Assembly: GCA_019510195.1 (NCBI GenBank)
Contig: JAEKKW010000068.1
Location: 1 to 64,000, forward strand
Source: Lysobacterales bacterium
GTDB lineage: Bacteria; Pseudomonadota; Gammaproteobacteria; Xanthomonadales; Xanthomonadaceae
Reading direction: 5' to 3'
Length of the DNA: 64,000 nucleotides
Position 1 is the stretch's first letter. Every line of letters starts with the position of its first letter. Positions 38,034-45,988 of the stretch are shown in pieces. A program made the position numbers and the translations under genes. The notes under the pieces were generated by a model that did no database searches, was not told the origin of the DNA, and saw only the letters and a program-made list of their open reading frames with translations.

Positions 38034-41000
38034 ATGACCAGTACCGCAGAGCTTTCCTCCCCCGAATCCGCCAAGGGCACCCTGACCCACGGCGTGAGCG
38101 ACCGCGACTACACCCTCGACGACAAGTACACGCGTACCGAAGGGCGCATCTACCTGTCGGGCGTCCAGGCCCTGGTGCGCCTGCCGATGATGCAGCGCCT
38201 GCGCGATGCCGCGGCCGGGCTCGACACCGCCGGGTTCGTCAGCGGCTATCGCGGTTCGCCGCTGGGCGGCTTCGACCTCGAGCTGTGGCGCGCCCGCAAG
38301 TATCTCGACCGCAACGACGTGCGCTTTCAGCCGGGCCTGAACGAGGATCTTGGCGCGACGATGGTCTGGGGCACCCAGCAGACCAACCTGTTCCCGGGCG
38401 CCAAGGTCGATGGCGTGTTCGGCATGTGGTACGGCAAGGGTCCGGGCGTCGATCGCTGCGGCGACGTGTTCAAGCATGCCAATGCCGCCGGCACGTCGAA
38501 GCATGGTGGCGTGCTGGCGCTGGCTGCCGATGACCACGCCTGTCGTTCGTCGACATTGCCGCACGGTTCGGAACACGAATTCGTCAGCGCGATGATGCCG
38601 GTGCTCAACCCCGCCGGCGTGCAGGACATCCTCGAGATGGGCCTGTTGGGATTTGCGATGTCGCGCTTCACCGGCCGCTGGGTCGGCTTCAAGACCATCG
38701 CCGAAACGGTGGAATCCTCGGCCTCGGTCGACGTCAATCCGTTCGCGCAGCAGATCATCGTGCCCGGCGACGACGAATTCGAGATGCCGCCGGGCGGATT
38801 GAACATCCGCTGGCCGGATCCGCCGCTGGACCAGGAAATGCGCCTGCACCGTTACGCGGTGAAGGCCGCGCAGGCATTCGCGCGGGCGAACCGGCTCGAT
38901 CGCGTCGTCATCGATTCGCCCAACGCCCGCCTCGGCATCGTCACCACCGGCAAGAGCTATCTCGACGTGCTGCAGGCGCTCGAATACCTCGGCCTCGATG
39001 CACGCGCCTGCGCGGATCTCGGCATCCGCATCTACAAGGTGGCGATGACCTGGCCGCTGGAACCGCAGGGCATCCGCGCGTTTGCACGCGGCCTGCAGGA
39101 CATCCTGGTGGTCGAGGAGAAGCACAGCTTCATCGAGTCGCAGATGAAGGAGCTGTTCTACAACTTCGAAGGACAACGTCCCAGCATCGTCGGCAAGTTC
39201 GACGAATCCGGCGAGTGGATCCTGCCCTCGACCGGCGAACTCACGCCCGCGCGCATCGCCGGCGTCATTGCCAAGCGCATCCAGCGTTTCCATGACTCCG
39301 AACAGATCCGCAACGTGCTGGCGTGGATGGAAGGCAAGGAAGGCGAGCTCGCCCTGCCGCGCGCCAACTTCCCGCGCGTGCCGCACTACTGCTCGGGTTG
39401 CCCGCACAACACCTCGACCAAGGTGCCGGAAGGATCGCGCGCCTCGGCCGGCATCGGCTGTCACTACATGGTGACGTGGATGGATCGCAACACCGATACC
39501 TTCACCCACATGGGCGGCGAAGGCGTGACGTGGGCGGGACAGGCGGCTTTCACCGACACGCCGCACATCTTCCAGAACCTCGGCGACGGCACCTATTTCC
39601 ACAGCGGCTCGCTGGCGATCCGCCAGTCGATCGCGGCCGGCGTCAACATCACCTACAAGATCCTCTACAACGATGCGGTGGCGATGACCGGCGGCCAGCC
39701 GGTCGACGGCACGCTGACCGTTCCGCAGATCGCCCACCAGATGCTGGCGGAAGGCGTGCACACCATCGCGCTGGTGTCCGACGACATCACCAAGTGGACG
39801 CGCCAGCGTTATCTCTTCCCGAAGGAAGTCGAATTCCACGATCGCCGCGAGCTCGAGGCGGTGCAGGAACAGCTGCGCACGGTCAAGGGCACGTCGGTGC
39901 TGATCTACGACCAGACCTGCGCCACCGAGAAGCGTCGTCGTCGCAAGCGCGGCAAGATGGTCGATCCCAACAAGCGCGTCGTCATCAACTCGCTGGTCTG
40001 CGAAGGCTGCGGCGACTGCGGCGAGAAATCGTTCTGCGTGTCGGTGTTGCCGAAGGAAACCGAATTCGGTCGCAAGCGCGACATCGACCAGTCGAACTGC
40101 AACAAGGATTTCAGTTGCGTCGAAGGCTTCTGCCCGAGCTTCGTCACCGTCGAAGGCGGCCAGCTGAAGAAGGGCAAGCGCGCCAATGTCGCCCATCGCC
40201 TCGAAGACCTGCCGGCACCGATCTTCGCGACTTCGCTCGACAAACCGTGGAACATCCTGATCACCGGCGTCGGCGGTACCGGCGTGGTGACGATCGGTGC
40301 GTTGCTCGGCATGGCCGGACATCTCGAAGCCAAAGGCTCGAGCGTGCTCGATCAAACCGGCCTCGCGCAGAAGGGCGGCGCGGTCACGACACACATCCGC
40401 ATCGCGCGCACACCGGACGACATCCACGCCGTGCGCATCGCTGCCGGTGAAGCCGACCTCGTGCTCGGTTGCGACATGGTGGTGGTGAACGATTACTGGG
40501 CACTGTCGAAGATCCGTGCCGGTCGCACCTCGGTGGTGCTCAATACTTACGAGGCAATGCCGGGCACCTTCACCACCCGCCCCGACATGCAGTTCCCGGC
40601 CGCCGACATCGTCGCCGCCGTGCGTACCGCCCTCGATGGCGGCGCGCCGCTGACGGTCGACGCCACCGAACTCGCCACCGCGCTGATGGGCGACGCCATC
40701 GCCGCCAACCTCTTCATCCTCGGCTATGCCTGGCAGAAGGGACTGGTGCCGATCTCGTTCGAGGCGCTAATGCGCGCGGTCGAATTGAACGGCGCCGCCG
40801 TCGCGATGAACAAGACCGCGTTCGCGTGGGGTCGCCTTGCCGCGATCGACATGCCCGCAGTGGTCGAAGCCGCCGGCATCGTGCGCAACGCGCCGACCAA
40901 GGCCGAGGCGACGCCGCACAAGTTGCCGATGCTGGCCGCGACCGCCAACGAAGGCCACGAGTCCGGCCTGTCGCCGACGGCTACGCACGACGAAAGCGAG

Positions 41001-41726
41001 ATCCGTCGCGTGCCCGCCCACTTCGACGAAGGCGTCGCCTTCCTGCCGCTGGACGACGCCCGCCTGTCGCGCTCGCTCGACGAAGTGATCGCGCGCCGCG
41101 TCGGTTTCCTCGTCGACTACCAGGACGGCGCCTACGCCGAGCGTTATCGCGGTTTCGTCAACAACGTCCGCGATTTCGAGCATCGCCACGCGCCGGGCTC
41201 GACCGTGCTCACCGAGGCGGTCGCGCGCTACCTGTTCAAGCTGATGGCGTACAAGGACGAATACGAAGTCGCGCGCCTATACACCAATGGCGAATTCCAG
41301 CGACGCATCGCCCAGCAGTTCGAAGGCGACGTCACCCTGAAGTTCCACCTCGCGCCGCCGCTGTTCGCGAAGAAGGACGCCAAGGGTCGCCTGGTCAAGA
41401 AGCAGTACGGCCCATGGATGATGAAGGCGTTCAAGCAGCTGGCGAAGCTGAAGTCGCTGCGTGGCGGCACCTTCGACGTATTCGGCTACACCGAAGAACG
41501 CAAGATGGAGCGCAAGCTGATCGAGGATTACCGCGCGACCATCGAAACGCTGCTGAAGACGCTGGACGCCGGCAATGTCGGACTCGCCGCGGAAATCGCC
41601 AGTGTGCCGGAACATATCCGCGGCTATGGCCACGTCAAGGAAGCGAACTACGCCAAGGCCAAGGCGCGCGAAGCCGAATTGCTGCGGGAATGGAATAACC
41701 CGCTGCGCGTTGTGCAGGTGGCGTAA
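38034..41726 (+). CDS. Indolepyruvate:ferredoxin oxidoreductase-like protein (fused IorA-IorB)
   Basis: 1230 residues carrying all domains of 2-oxoacid:ferredoxin oxidoreductases in one chain. An N-terminal pyrimidine-binding domain (GFVSGYRGSPLGGFD, FQPGLNEDLGATMVWGTQQ) is followed by a TPP-binding domain (ASAGIGCHYMVTWMDR, GGEGVTWAGQAAF), a Cys-rich segment (CEGCGDCGEKSFC and CNKDFSCVEGFCPSF) that probably holds Fe-S, and the gamma/IorB part (ITGVGGTGVVTIGALLGMA). It oxidatively decarboxylates aryl or branched 2-oxoacids from amino-acid breakdown, giving the acyl-CoA. Fused forms of about 1150-1230 residues are common in proteobacteria. It stands alone, with two structured repeats after its stop. 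Confidence 0.92.
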   Translation: MTSTAELSSPESAKGTLTHGVSDRDYTLDDKYTRTEGRIYLSGVQALVRLPMMQRLRDAAAGLDTAGFVSGYRGSPLGGFDLELWRARKYLDRNDVRFQPGLNEDLGATMVWGTQQTNLFPGAKVDGVFGMWYGKGPGVDRCGDVFKHANAAGTSKHGGVLALAADDHACRSSTLPHGSEHEFVSAMMPVLNPAGVQDILEMGLLGFAMSRFTGRWVGFKTIAETVESSASVDVNPFAQQIIVPGDDEFEMPPGGLNIRWPDPPLDQEMRLHRYAVKAAQAFARANRLDRVVIDSPNARLGIVTTGKSYLDVLQALEYLGLDARACADLGIRIYKVAMTWPLEPQGIRAFARGLQDILVVEEKHSFIESQMKELFYNFEGQRPSIVGKFDESGEWILPSTGELTPARIAGVIAKRIQRFHDSEQIRNVLAWMEGKEGELALPRANFPRVPHYCSGCPHNTSTKVPEGSRASAGIGCHYMVTWMDRNTDTFTHMGGEGVTWAGQAAFTDTPHIFQNLGDGTYFHSGSLAIRQSIAAGVNITYKILYNDAVAMTGGQPVDGTLTVPQIAHQMLAEGVHTIALVSDDITKWTRQRYLFPKEVEFHDRRELEAVQEQLRTVKGTSVLIYDQTCATEKRRRRKRGKMVDPNKRVVINSLVCEGCGDCGEKSFCVSVLPKETEFGRKRDIDQSNCNKDFSCVEGFCPSFVTVEGGQLKKGKRANVAHRLEDLPAPIFATSLDKPWNILITGVGGTGVVTIGALLGMAGHLEAKGSSVLDQTGLAQKGGAVTTHIRIARTPDDIHAVRIAAGEADLVLGCDMVVVNDYWALSKIRAGRTSVVLNTYEAMPGTFTTRPDMQFPAADIVAAVRTALDGGAPLTVDATELATALMGDAIAANLFILGYAWQKGLVPISFEALMRAVELNGAAVAMNKTAFAWGRLAAIDMPAVVEAAGIVRNAPTKAEATPHKLPMLAATANEGHESGLSPTATHDESEIRRVPAHFDEGVAFLPLDDARLSRSLDEVIARRVGFLVDYQDGAYAERYRGFVNNVRDFEHRHAPGSTVLTEAVARYLFKLMAYKDEYEVARLYTNGEFQRRIAQQFEGDVTLKFHLAPPLFAKKDAKGRLVKKQYGPWMMKAFKQLAKLKSLRGGTFDVFGYTEERKMERKLIEDYRATIETLLKTLDAGNVGLAAEIASVPEHIRGYGHVKEANYAKAKAREAELLREWNNPLRVVQVA

Positions 41727-41769
41727 AGCTCCATCGCACGCGCTCGTGCGTGGTGCGGCGGTCAAGCTT

Positions 41770-41884
41770 GCGTCGTCCGCACCGGTGTACCTCCGCTTCC
41801 CGCGAACAGCACGTCCATGTGCTGGTCGCGGGCGCGCGGCATCCTGCCGCGCTGTGCGCTCCGGCACACCAGTGCGGACGACGC
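41770..41884. repeat. Diverged, inverted relative of the structured repeat
   Basis: Arms GCGTCGTCCGCACCGGTGT (41770-41788) and ACACCAGTGCGGACGACGC (41866-41884) are near-perfect inverses enclosing AGCACGTCCATGTGCT and a perfect hairpin GCGCGGCA-TCC-TGCCGCGC (41834-41852). The core ACGTCCATGT (41811-41820) is the complement of ACATGGACGT in the three main copies, and in both the core sits between hairpin and arm. So this is the same architecture with different arm sequence, in the opposite orientation to copy 3. It occupies the first half of a 403-bp gene-free gap, where a small CGCACG/CGTGCG stem (41735-41750) also lies. Confidence 0.7.
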
Positions 41885-41982
41885 TGCCAGCGTTATCGCC
41901 ATGCCGCGCGCGCGTTGTTGCTTTACGGAGCGAAAAGCTCGCAACCGGTAGATGCTGTTGCTTCTCCGAGACTCGAAAGCCT

Positions 41983-42120
41983 GCCACCGGCAGCGCCAGC
42001 TCGGTTCGTCCGTATGGCCGACCGTACGCAGCATGGATGCTGCGTACGAGCCTACATGGACGTATTCACGGCGTGTCGGACATACGGACAACCGACGCCA
42101 GCGCTAGGCCGGGCGATGAG
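41983..42120. repeat. Structured dispersed repeat, copy 3 of 3
   Basis: About 138 bp in the second half of the gap between the convergent oxidoreductase and YkuD-type genes. Arms with TCCGTATG and CATACGGA pair; the central hairpin CGTACGCAGCAT/ATGCTGCGTACG (42023-42048) is perfect. CTACATGGACGTATTCACGGCGTGTCGG follows, as in copy 2. It ends about 10 bp before the downstream stop codon. Confidence 0.88.
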
Positions 42121-42129
42121 TTTTAGCGC

Positions 42130-42885
42130 TTACGGCGCCGAAGCCGCCGCCACGCGCTGCGCACCACCGCGCATCGCACGCGCCGCGGCGACGATCTGAT
42201 CGGCACTGCGGCCATCGCAGGCGAACGACTGTCCCTTGTGCAGCCACGCCGCATCGTTGGCGTAGGAGAACAGCAGCATCTCGGGATTCACGTACCACGC
42301 GCCATGCATGACGATCGCGCGCGATCGCGCGTTGTCGTTGAAGCCGCGATCGACGCCATCAAGCTTGAGCGAGTAACCGTTGTTGCCGATATAGGTTTCG
42401 GCGGTCAGGAACAGCCCGAGGCTGGTCTGGTGGCTGTTGTCCTGGTTGGAGAAGCGGGTGGCGTAGTTGTCGCCGCTGCCCTGGCCATGGGCCACCAGTT
42501 CTCGGAACAGCAGCTGGTCACGGGCGACGTCGAACACCCACAGGCGCTTGTCGGTCGACGGTCGCGAGTAATCGATCACCGCCAGCTTGGCATCCTGTTC
42601 GACCTCGCCGTTGCGGACCGCGCAGTTGCGCGCTTCCAGTGCCAGCGCCAGCACGCCGGGATCGGCTTCCGGCGCCAGCACTTCCAGGCGCGCCAGGGTG
42701 GCCGCACCGGGATCGAGTTGGGAGGCTGATGCACCGGATTGCTGTCCGGTTGCGGACGGGGCCGAGCGCGCCACGGGCGATACGACAACCGAGGACGACG
42801 CGGTCGTTCCATGGTCGGGCACAGTGGTGCAGCTCACCAACGTCGAAGCAGCCAGCGAGATGAAGACCGCGTGAAGTTTCCTCAT
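42130..42885 (-). CDS. Lipoprotein with murein L,D-transpeptidase-like (YkuD_2) domain, altered active site
   Basis: 251 residues from the ATG at 42885. A lipobox LVSC (Cys19) marks a lipoprotein, followed by a Ser/Ala-rich linker. The YkuD_2-type domain shows SHQTSLGLFLTAETYIGNNG, LDGVDRGFNDNARSRAIVMHG and a final cysteine in GQSFACDGRS. The usual catalytic motif of this group is S-x-G-C-P or S-x-G-C; here it reads SFACD, keeping the Cys but losing the Gly and Pro. It may be a diverged or inactive crosslinking enzyme. It lies next to a standard L,D-transpeptidase gene (91 bp) on the same strand. Confidence 0.75.
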   Translation of the reverse strand: MRKLHAVFISLAASTLVSCTTVPDHGTTASSSVVVSPVARSAPSATGQQSGASASQLDPGAATLARLEVLAPEADPGVLALALEARNCAVRNGEVEQDAKLAVIDYSRPSTDKRLWVFDVARDQLLFRELVAHGQGSGDNYATRFSNQDNSHQTSLGLFLTAETYIGNNGYSLKLDGVDRGFNDNARSRAIVMHGAWYVNPEMLLFSYANDAAWLHKGQSFACDGRSADQIVAAARAMRGGAQRVAAASAP

Positions 42886-42976
42886 GTGCGTGACAATACA
42901 CGCACAAGCTCTTGATTTGTCTGAATGCGTTGCCCGGAGCAGCGCCCGGATCCGCATTCATGATGCTGGAACCGAC

Positions 42977-43897
42977 TCAGCGCGCGGGCTTGGCCGGAGC
43001 CTGGGCAGCCGGAACTTCCTGATTTTTGCCGTCCTCGACGGGCTTCTGGACCTTCAGGGCCGGATCATCGATCGGGGTTGGCAGCGGTTCAGATTTCGGC
43101 TCCGCAGCGGGGGCGGCTGCGGCATCGGCGGCCGTGGCGGCAGGCAGTGCATCGGTCGTGGCCGGATCGACACCCTCAGTGACCTTGGCCTTCTTCGATT
43201 TGGAATCGTCTTTCTTCGCCAATTGCTTCGGCGGCGGCAGCACGCCCGGTGCGGCATCGAGGATCGGCAGGCCGCTGAGCGCGTCGACCGGCGCTTCCGG
43301 ACCCGGATGCACGAGATTGTCGAGATCGCCGAGGCCACTGTCCTCGCTGATCAGCACGCGCGCACCCAGCCTGGTGATGCCGTACAACTTCTCGGCGAAG
43401 GCGCGCGGCAGGCGCACGCAACCGTGGCTGGCCGGATGGCCGGGCAGGCGGCCGGCGTGCAGGGCCAGGCCGTCCCAGGTGATGCGCTGCATGAAGGGCA
43501 TCGGCGCGTCGTCATACAGGTTGGAATGGTGCATCAACTGCTTTTGCAGGATTTCGTAGCTGCCGGGCGGGGTATCGCGGCCCTTGATGCCGGTGCTGAC
43601 GGTAGAGACGGCGATGCGCACGCCGTTGCGGTACACGTGCATGCGCTGTTCGGGCAGGCTGACCACCAGCACGATGGGCCCGCTCGGCGAACGTTCGGGT
43701 GCCCACGAAAAACTGCCGGGCTGCAGGATCGCGGCATCGGCGTCGATGTCCTGCTGGGTCGCCGGAACCGGCGCTGTCGCCATCTTGCCGGCCGTTGCCG
43801 CCGGTTTCGTCTTCGCCTTGGGCGCTGTCTTCTGGACGTCCGCCTGGGCACCGGCTGCAGCCAGTGCCAACGCGATCGCCAACCACCACGTACGCAT
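42977..43897 (-). CDS. L,D-transpeptidase (YkuD/ErfK family)
   Basis: About 306 residues. A Sec signal (cleavage after AQA, residue 19) and an Ala/Pro/Lys linker precede the YkuD catalytic domain: IVLVVSLPEQRMHVYRNGV, TPPGSYEI, ALHAGRLPGHPASHGCVRLP with catalytic Cys in SHGCVR. A long Ala/Pro/Lys-rich tail (about 100 residues) follows, possibly binding the cell wall. It forms 3-3 peptidoglycan links or attaches lipoproteins. GGGGA lies seven bases before the ATG at 43897, which I prefer to the ATG two codons upstream. Confidence 0.9.
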   Translation of the reverse strand: MRTWWLAIALALAAAGAQADVQKTAPKAKTKPAATAGKMATAPVPATQQDIDADAAILQPGSFSWAPERSPSGPIVLVVSLPEQRMHVYRNGVRIAVSTVSTGIKGRDTPPGSYEILQKQLMHHSNLYDDAPMPFMQRITWDGLALHAGRLPGHPASHGCVRLPRAFAEKLYGITRLGARVLISEDSGLGDLDNLVHPGPEAPVDALSGLPILDAAPGVLPPPKQLAKKDDSKSKKAKVTEGVDPATTDALPAATAADAAAAPAAEPKSEPLPTPIDDPALKVQKPVEDGKNQEVPAAQAPAKPAR

Positions 43898-43923
43898 TTT
43901 CATATCCCCGGATATTGCCGATT

Positions 43924-43983
43924 CCACGGTAGCAGTCCGTGCGTGAATGCTTCTTCAGCCTCGCGCACGGACCGCTGCGGTGG
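43924..43983. other. Large imperfect hairpin between the M61 peptidase and L,D-transpeptidase genes
   Basis: Arms CCACGGTAGCAGTCCGTGCG (from 43924) and CGCACGGACCGCTGCGGTGG (ending 43983) pair over about 22 bp with a few mismatches or wobbles and a 16-base loop. It fills most of the gap after the M61 gene. No T run follows on the minus strand, so it may be a processing or stabilising structure or a weak terminator. Its sequence differs from the dispersed repeat. Confidence 0.65.
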
Positions 43984-43998
43984 TCCCCTCCGGCAAGC

Positions 43999-45909
43999 TT
44001 ACTTCTTCGGCGAGAAGATGTCCGTCAGGTAATCCGGCGTGTTGGGGATGCGCTCCAGCGCCGGATAGCGCAGGCCGCCGTGGTAGTCGATGCTGACCGT
44101 GCGGAACTGGTTGAAATCCTTGACCAGCAGCTTGATCGGCGCCTTGTCGGTCTTGGCCGCCTTGATCGCGTCTTCCATCGCATCCTTGCTGTACTCGACA
44201 TCATTGACGGCGACGATGTTGTTGCCGGTGCCGATGCCGGCATTGAAGGCCGGGCCATCCCAACGCGCTTCGCCGACCTTGCCGTCCTTGTCCAGCATCA
44301 GGCCGATCGAATACACGAAGTCGCCACCGCCGCCGGCACCCGGACGACGCCCGCCGGCCTTGGCGGCGGCATTCGGCTCATCCTTGTAGACCAGCTTCCA
44401 GCCGGTCGACTCGATCGTGTTGGCGAACGGCACGCGGCCATCGAGGCGATCGCGCAGATAACTCGACCAGTCGTAGGGCACGACGCTGTTGAGGGTGGCG
44501 ACCACGTCCTCGAACTTGTAGGTGTTCTGCTTGCGCCATTCGCCGTCGTTGACGCCGAAGAAGGCCTTGGCGAAATCGTCCAGCGACTTCTGGTTGTTGG
44601 TCTTCTGGCGGATGATCGCATCGGCACCCAGCCAGATCAGCTGGCCGGCGGAGTAGTAGTCCTCGCTCATCTGGTAGCCGCGATACGACTTGGGGCGGCG
44701 CTGGGCGATGGTCGGGTCGTTGGTGGTGTCCTGCACGCTGCGCCACTGCAGGCCGGGACGGTTGTCCTGGTAGGTCGCCACGACCATTGCGAGCGTGTCG
44801 CGCGAGCGATCCAGCGGGCGCAGGCCGGAACGGGCGGCCAGCACATTGCCCCAGTACTGGGTCTGGCCTTCGTACACCCAAAGCAGCGAATCCTGCATCG
44901 GCGTGTTGAGATTCGGGACCCACAGGTCGGCGCCGCGACGGTACTTGCCGTTCCACGAATGCGTGTACTCGTGGGCAAGCAGGTCGGTGCTGCCGTCCTT
45001 CTCGCTCCAGTCCTTGAAGTAGCCGGGGCCGACGCCGTTCTCGCTGGAACGCTGGTGCTCCAGACCATTGCCGGTCAACTGGTTCGATATCGAGAACAGC
45101 AGGTTGTAATGATCGTAGTGCTGGGCGCCGTACAACTTGACGGCCTGGCGCACCAGCTCCTTGTGGCTTTCGAGGTGCTTGGGCTTGGCGACCAGTTCGT
45201 CGGCATCATCGGCGACGACGCTCAGGTGCACCGGCACCTTGCTACCGGCCGGCGTCAGGTCGTAATCCTTGGCGTAGCGACCGGCGAACACCGGCGAGTC
45301 GACCAGGATGTCGAAAGGCTCCTGCTTGTAGGTGACGACGTCACCGGCTTTCGATGCGACATCGAGCGCGGTGAACGCGGTCCAGCCGGTCGGATAGCGG
45401 ACCTTGGCGACATAGGGAATGCGCGCGCCGTAGTACCCGGCCGGATACAGCAGCACGGTGTTCCACTTCAGGTTGAGCAGCTTCGGCGTCATCTGCGCGC
45501 CGCCTTCGGCACTGGTGGCCGGCGACAGGTACTGGTACTCGGCGGTGACGCTCGACACGCCCGCCGGCACTTCGACCTGGAAGGCATAGACGTTGGCGGG
45601 ATCGCGCTTCCAGGCCAGGCGCTTGCCGTTCGCGGTGAAGACGAAACCGGCCATCTTGTCGATCGGGCCGCTCGGACTGTGCTGGCCGGGAATCCACTGC
45701 GAATACAGCAGGGTCAGCGTGCCCGGGCCGGCGGGAATGGTTTCCTTGACGCGGAAGATGCGCTGGGCCAGATCGGTGGCATCGACTTCGACGGTGACGG
45801 GACCACCGGGGAAATCGACGTCTTTCGGCTCGGGCACCTGCGCCTGCACGAGGGCGGATGCGAGCGCGAGGGGAAGAATGGCGAGGACGGGCAGGCTGCG
45901 ACGCAACAT
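43999..45909 (-). CDS. M61-family metallopeptidase (glycyl-aminopeptidase type) with PDZ domain
   Basis: 636 residues, with a signal peptide (cleavage likely after VQA, residue 23). A beta-sandwich N-terminal domain is followed by a thermolysin-like catalytic domain with zinc motif HEYTHSWNGK and third ligand Glu in YEGQTQYWG. A C-terminal PDZ-like domain (GLMLDKDGKVGEARWDGPAFNAGIG region) ends it. M61 enzymes of Sphingomonas cleave N-terminal Gly or Ala. It is periplasmic or secreted and probably scavenges peptides. It is single, between a hairpin element downstream and the tetA-like gene upstream. Confidence 0.92.
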   Translation of the reverse strand: MLRRSLPVLAILPLALASALVQAQVPEPKDVDFPGGPVTVEVDATDLAQRIFRVKETIPAGPGTLTLLYSQWIPGQHSPSGPIDKMAGFVFTANGKRLAWKRDPANVYAFQVEVPAGVSSVTAEYQYLSPATSAEGGAQMTPKLLNLKWNTVLLYPAGYYGARIPYVAKVRYPTGWTAFTALDVASKAGDVVTYKQEPFDILVDSPVFAGRYAKDYDLTPAGSKVPVHLSVVADDADELVAKPKHLESHKELVRQAVKLYGAQHYDHYNLLFSISNQLTGNGLEHQRSSENGVGPGYFKDWSEKDGSTDLLAHEYTHSWNGKYRRGADLWVPNLNTPMQDSLLWVYEGQTQYWGNVLAARSGLRPLDRSRDTLAMVVATYQDNRPGLQWRSVQDTTNDPTIAQRRPKSYRGYQMSEDYYSAGQLIWLGADAIIRQKTNNQKSLDDFAKAFFGVNDGEWRKQNTYKFEDVVATLNSVVPYDWSSYLRDRLDGRVPFANTIESTGWKLVYKDEPNAAAKAGGRRPGAGGGGDFVYSIGLMLDKDGKVGEARWDGPAFNAGIGTGNNIVAVNDVEYSKDAMEDAIKAAKTDKAPIKLLVKDFNQFRTVSIDYHGGLRYPALERIPNTPDYLTDIFSPKK

Positions 45910-45988
45910 GATGGACGGACTCCGGCGGATAACCGTCCCATCCTACGCAGCCACCGCCACCGCACCCGTGCCGAAAGTCAGTGTTCCG

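Noticed and set aside
37719-40427. A 902-codon minus-strand frame
   Set aside because: Antisense to the indolepyruvate oxidoreductase gene; no domain and biased composition.
41727-42120. Short open frames in the gap after the oxidoreductase gene
   Set aside because: They fall entirely within two hairpin-rich repeat elements, and equivalent frames differ between repeat copies.
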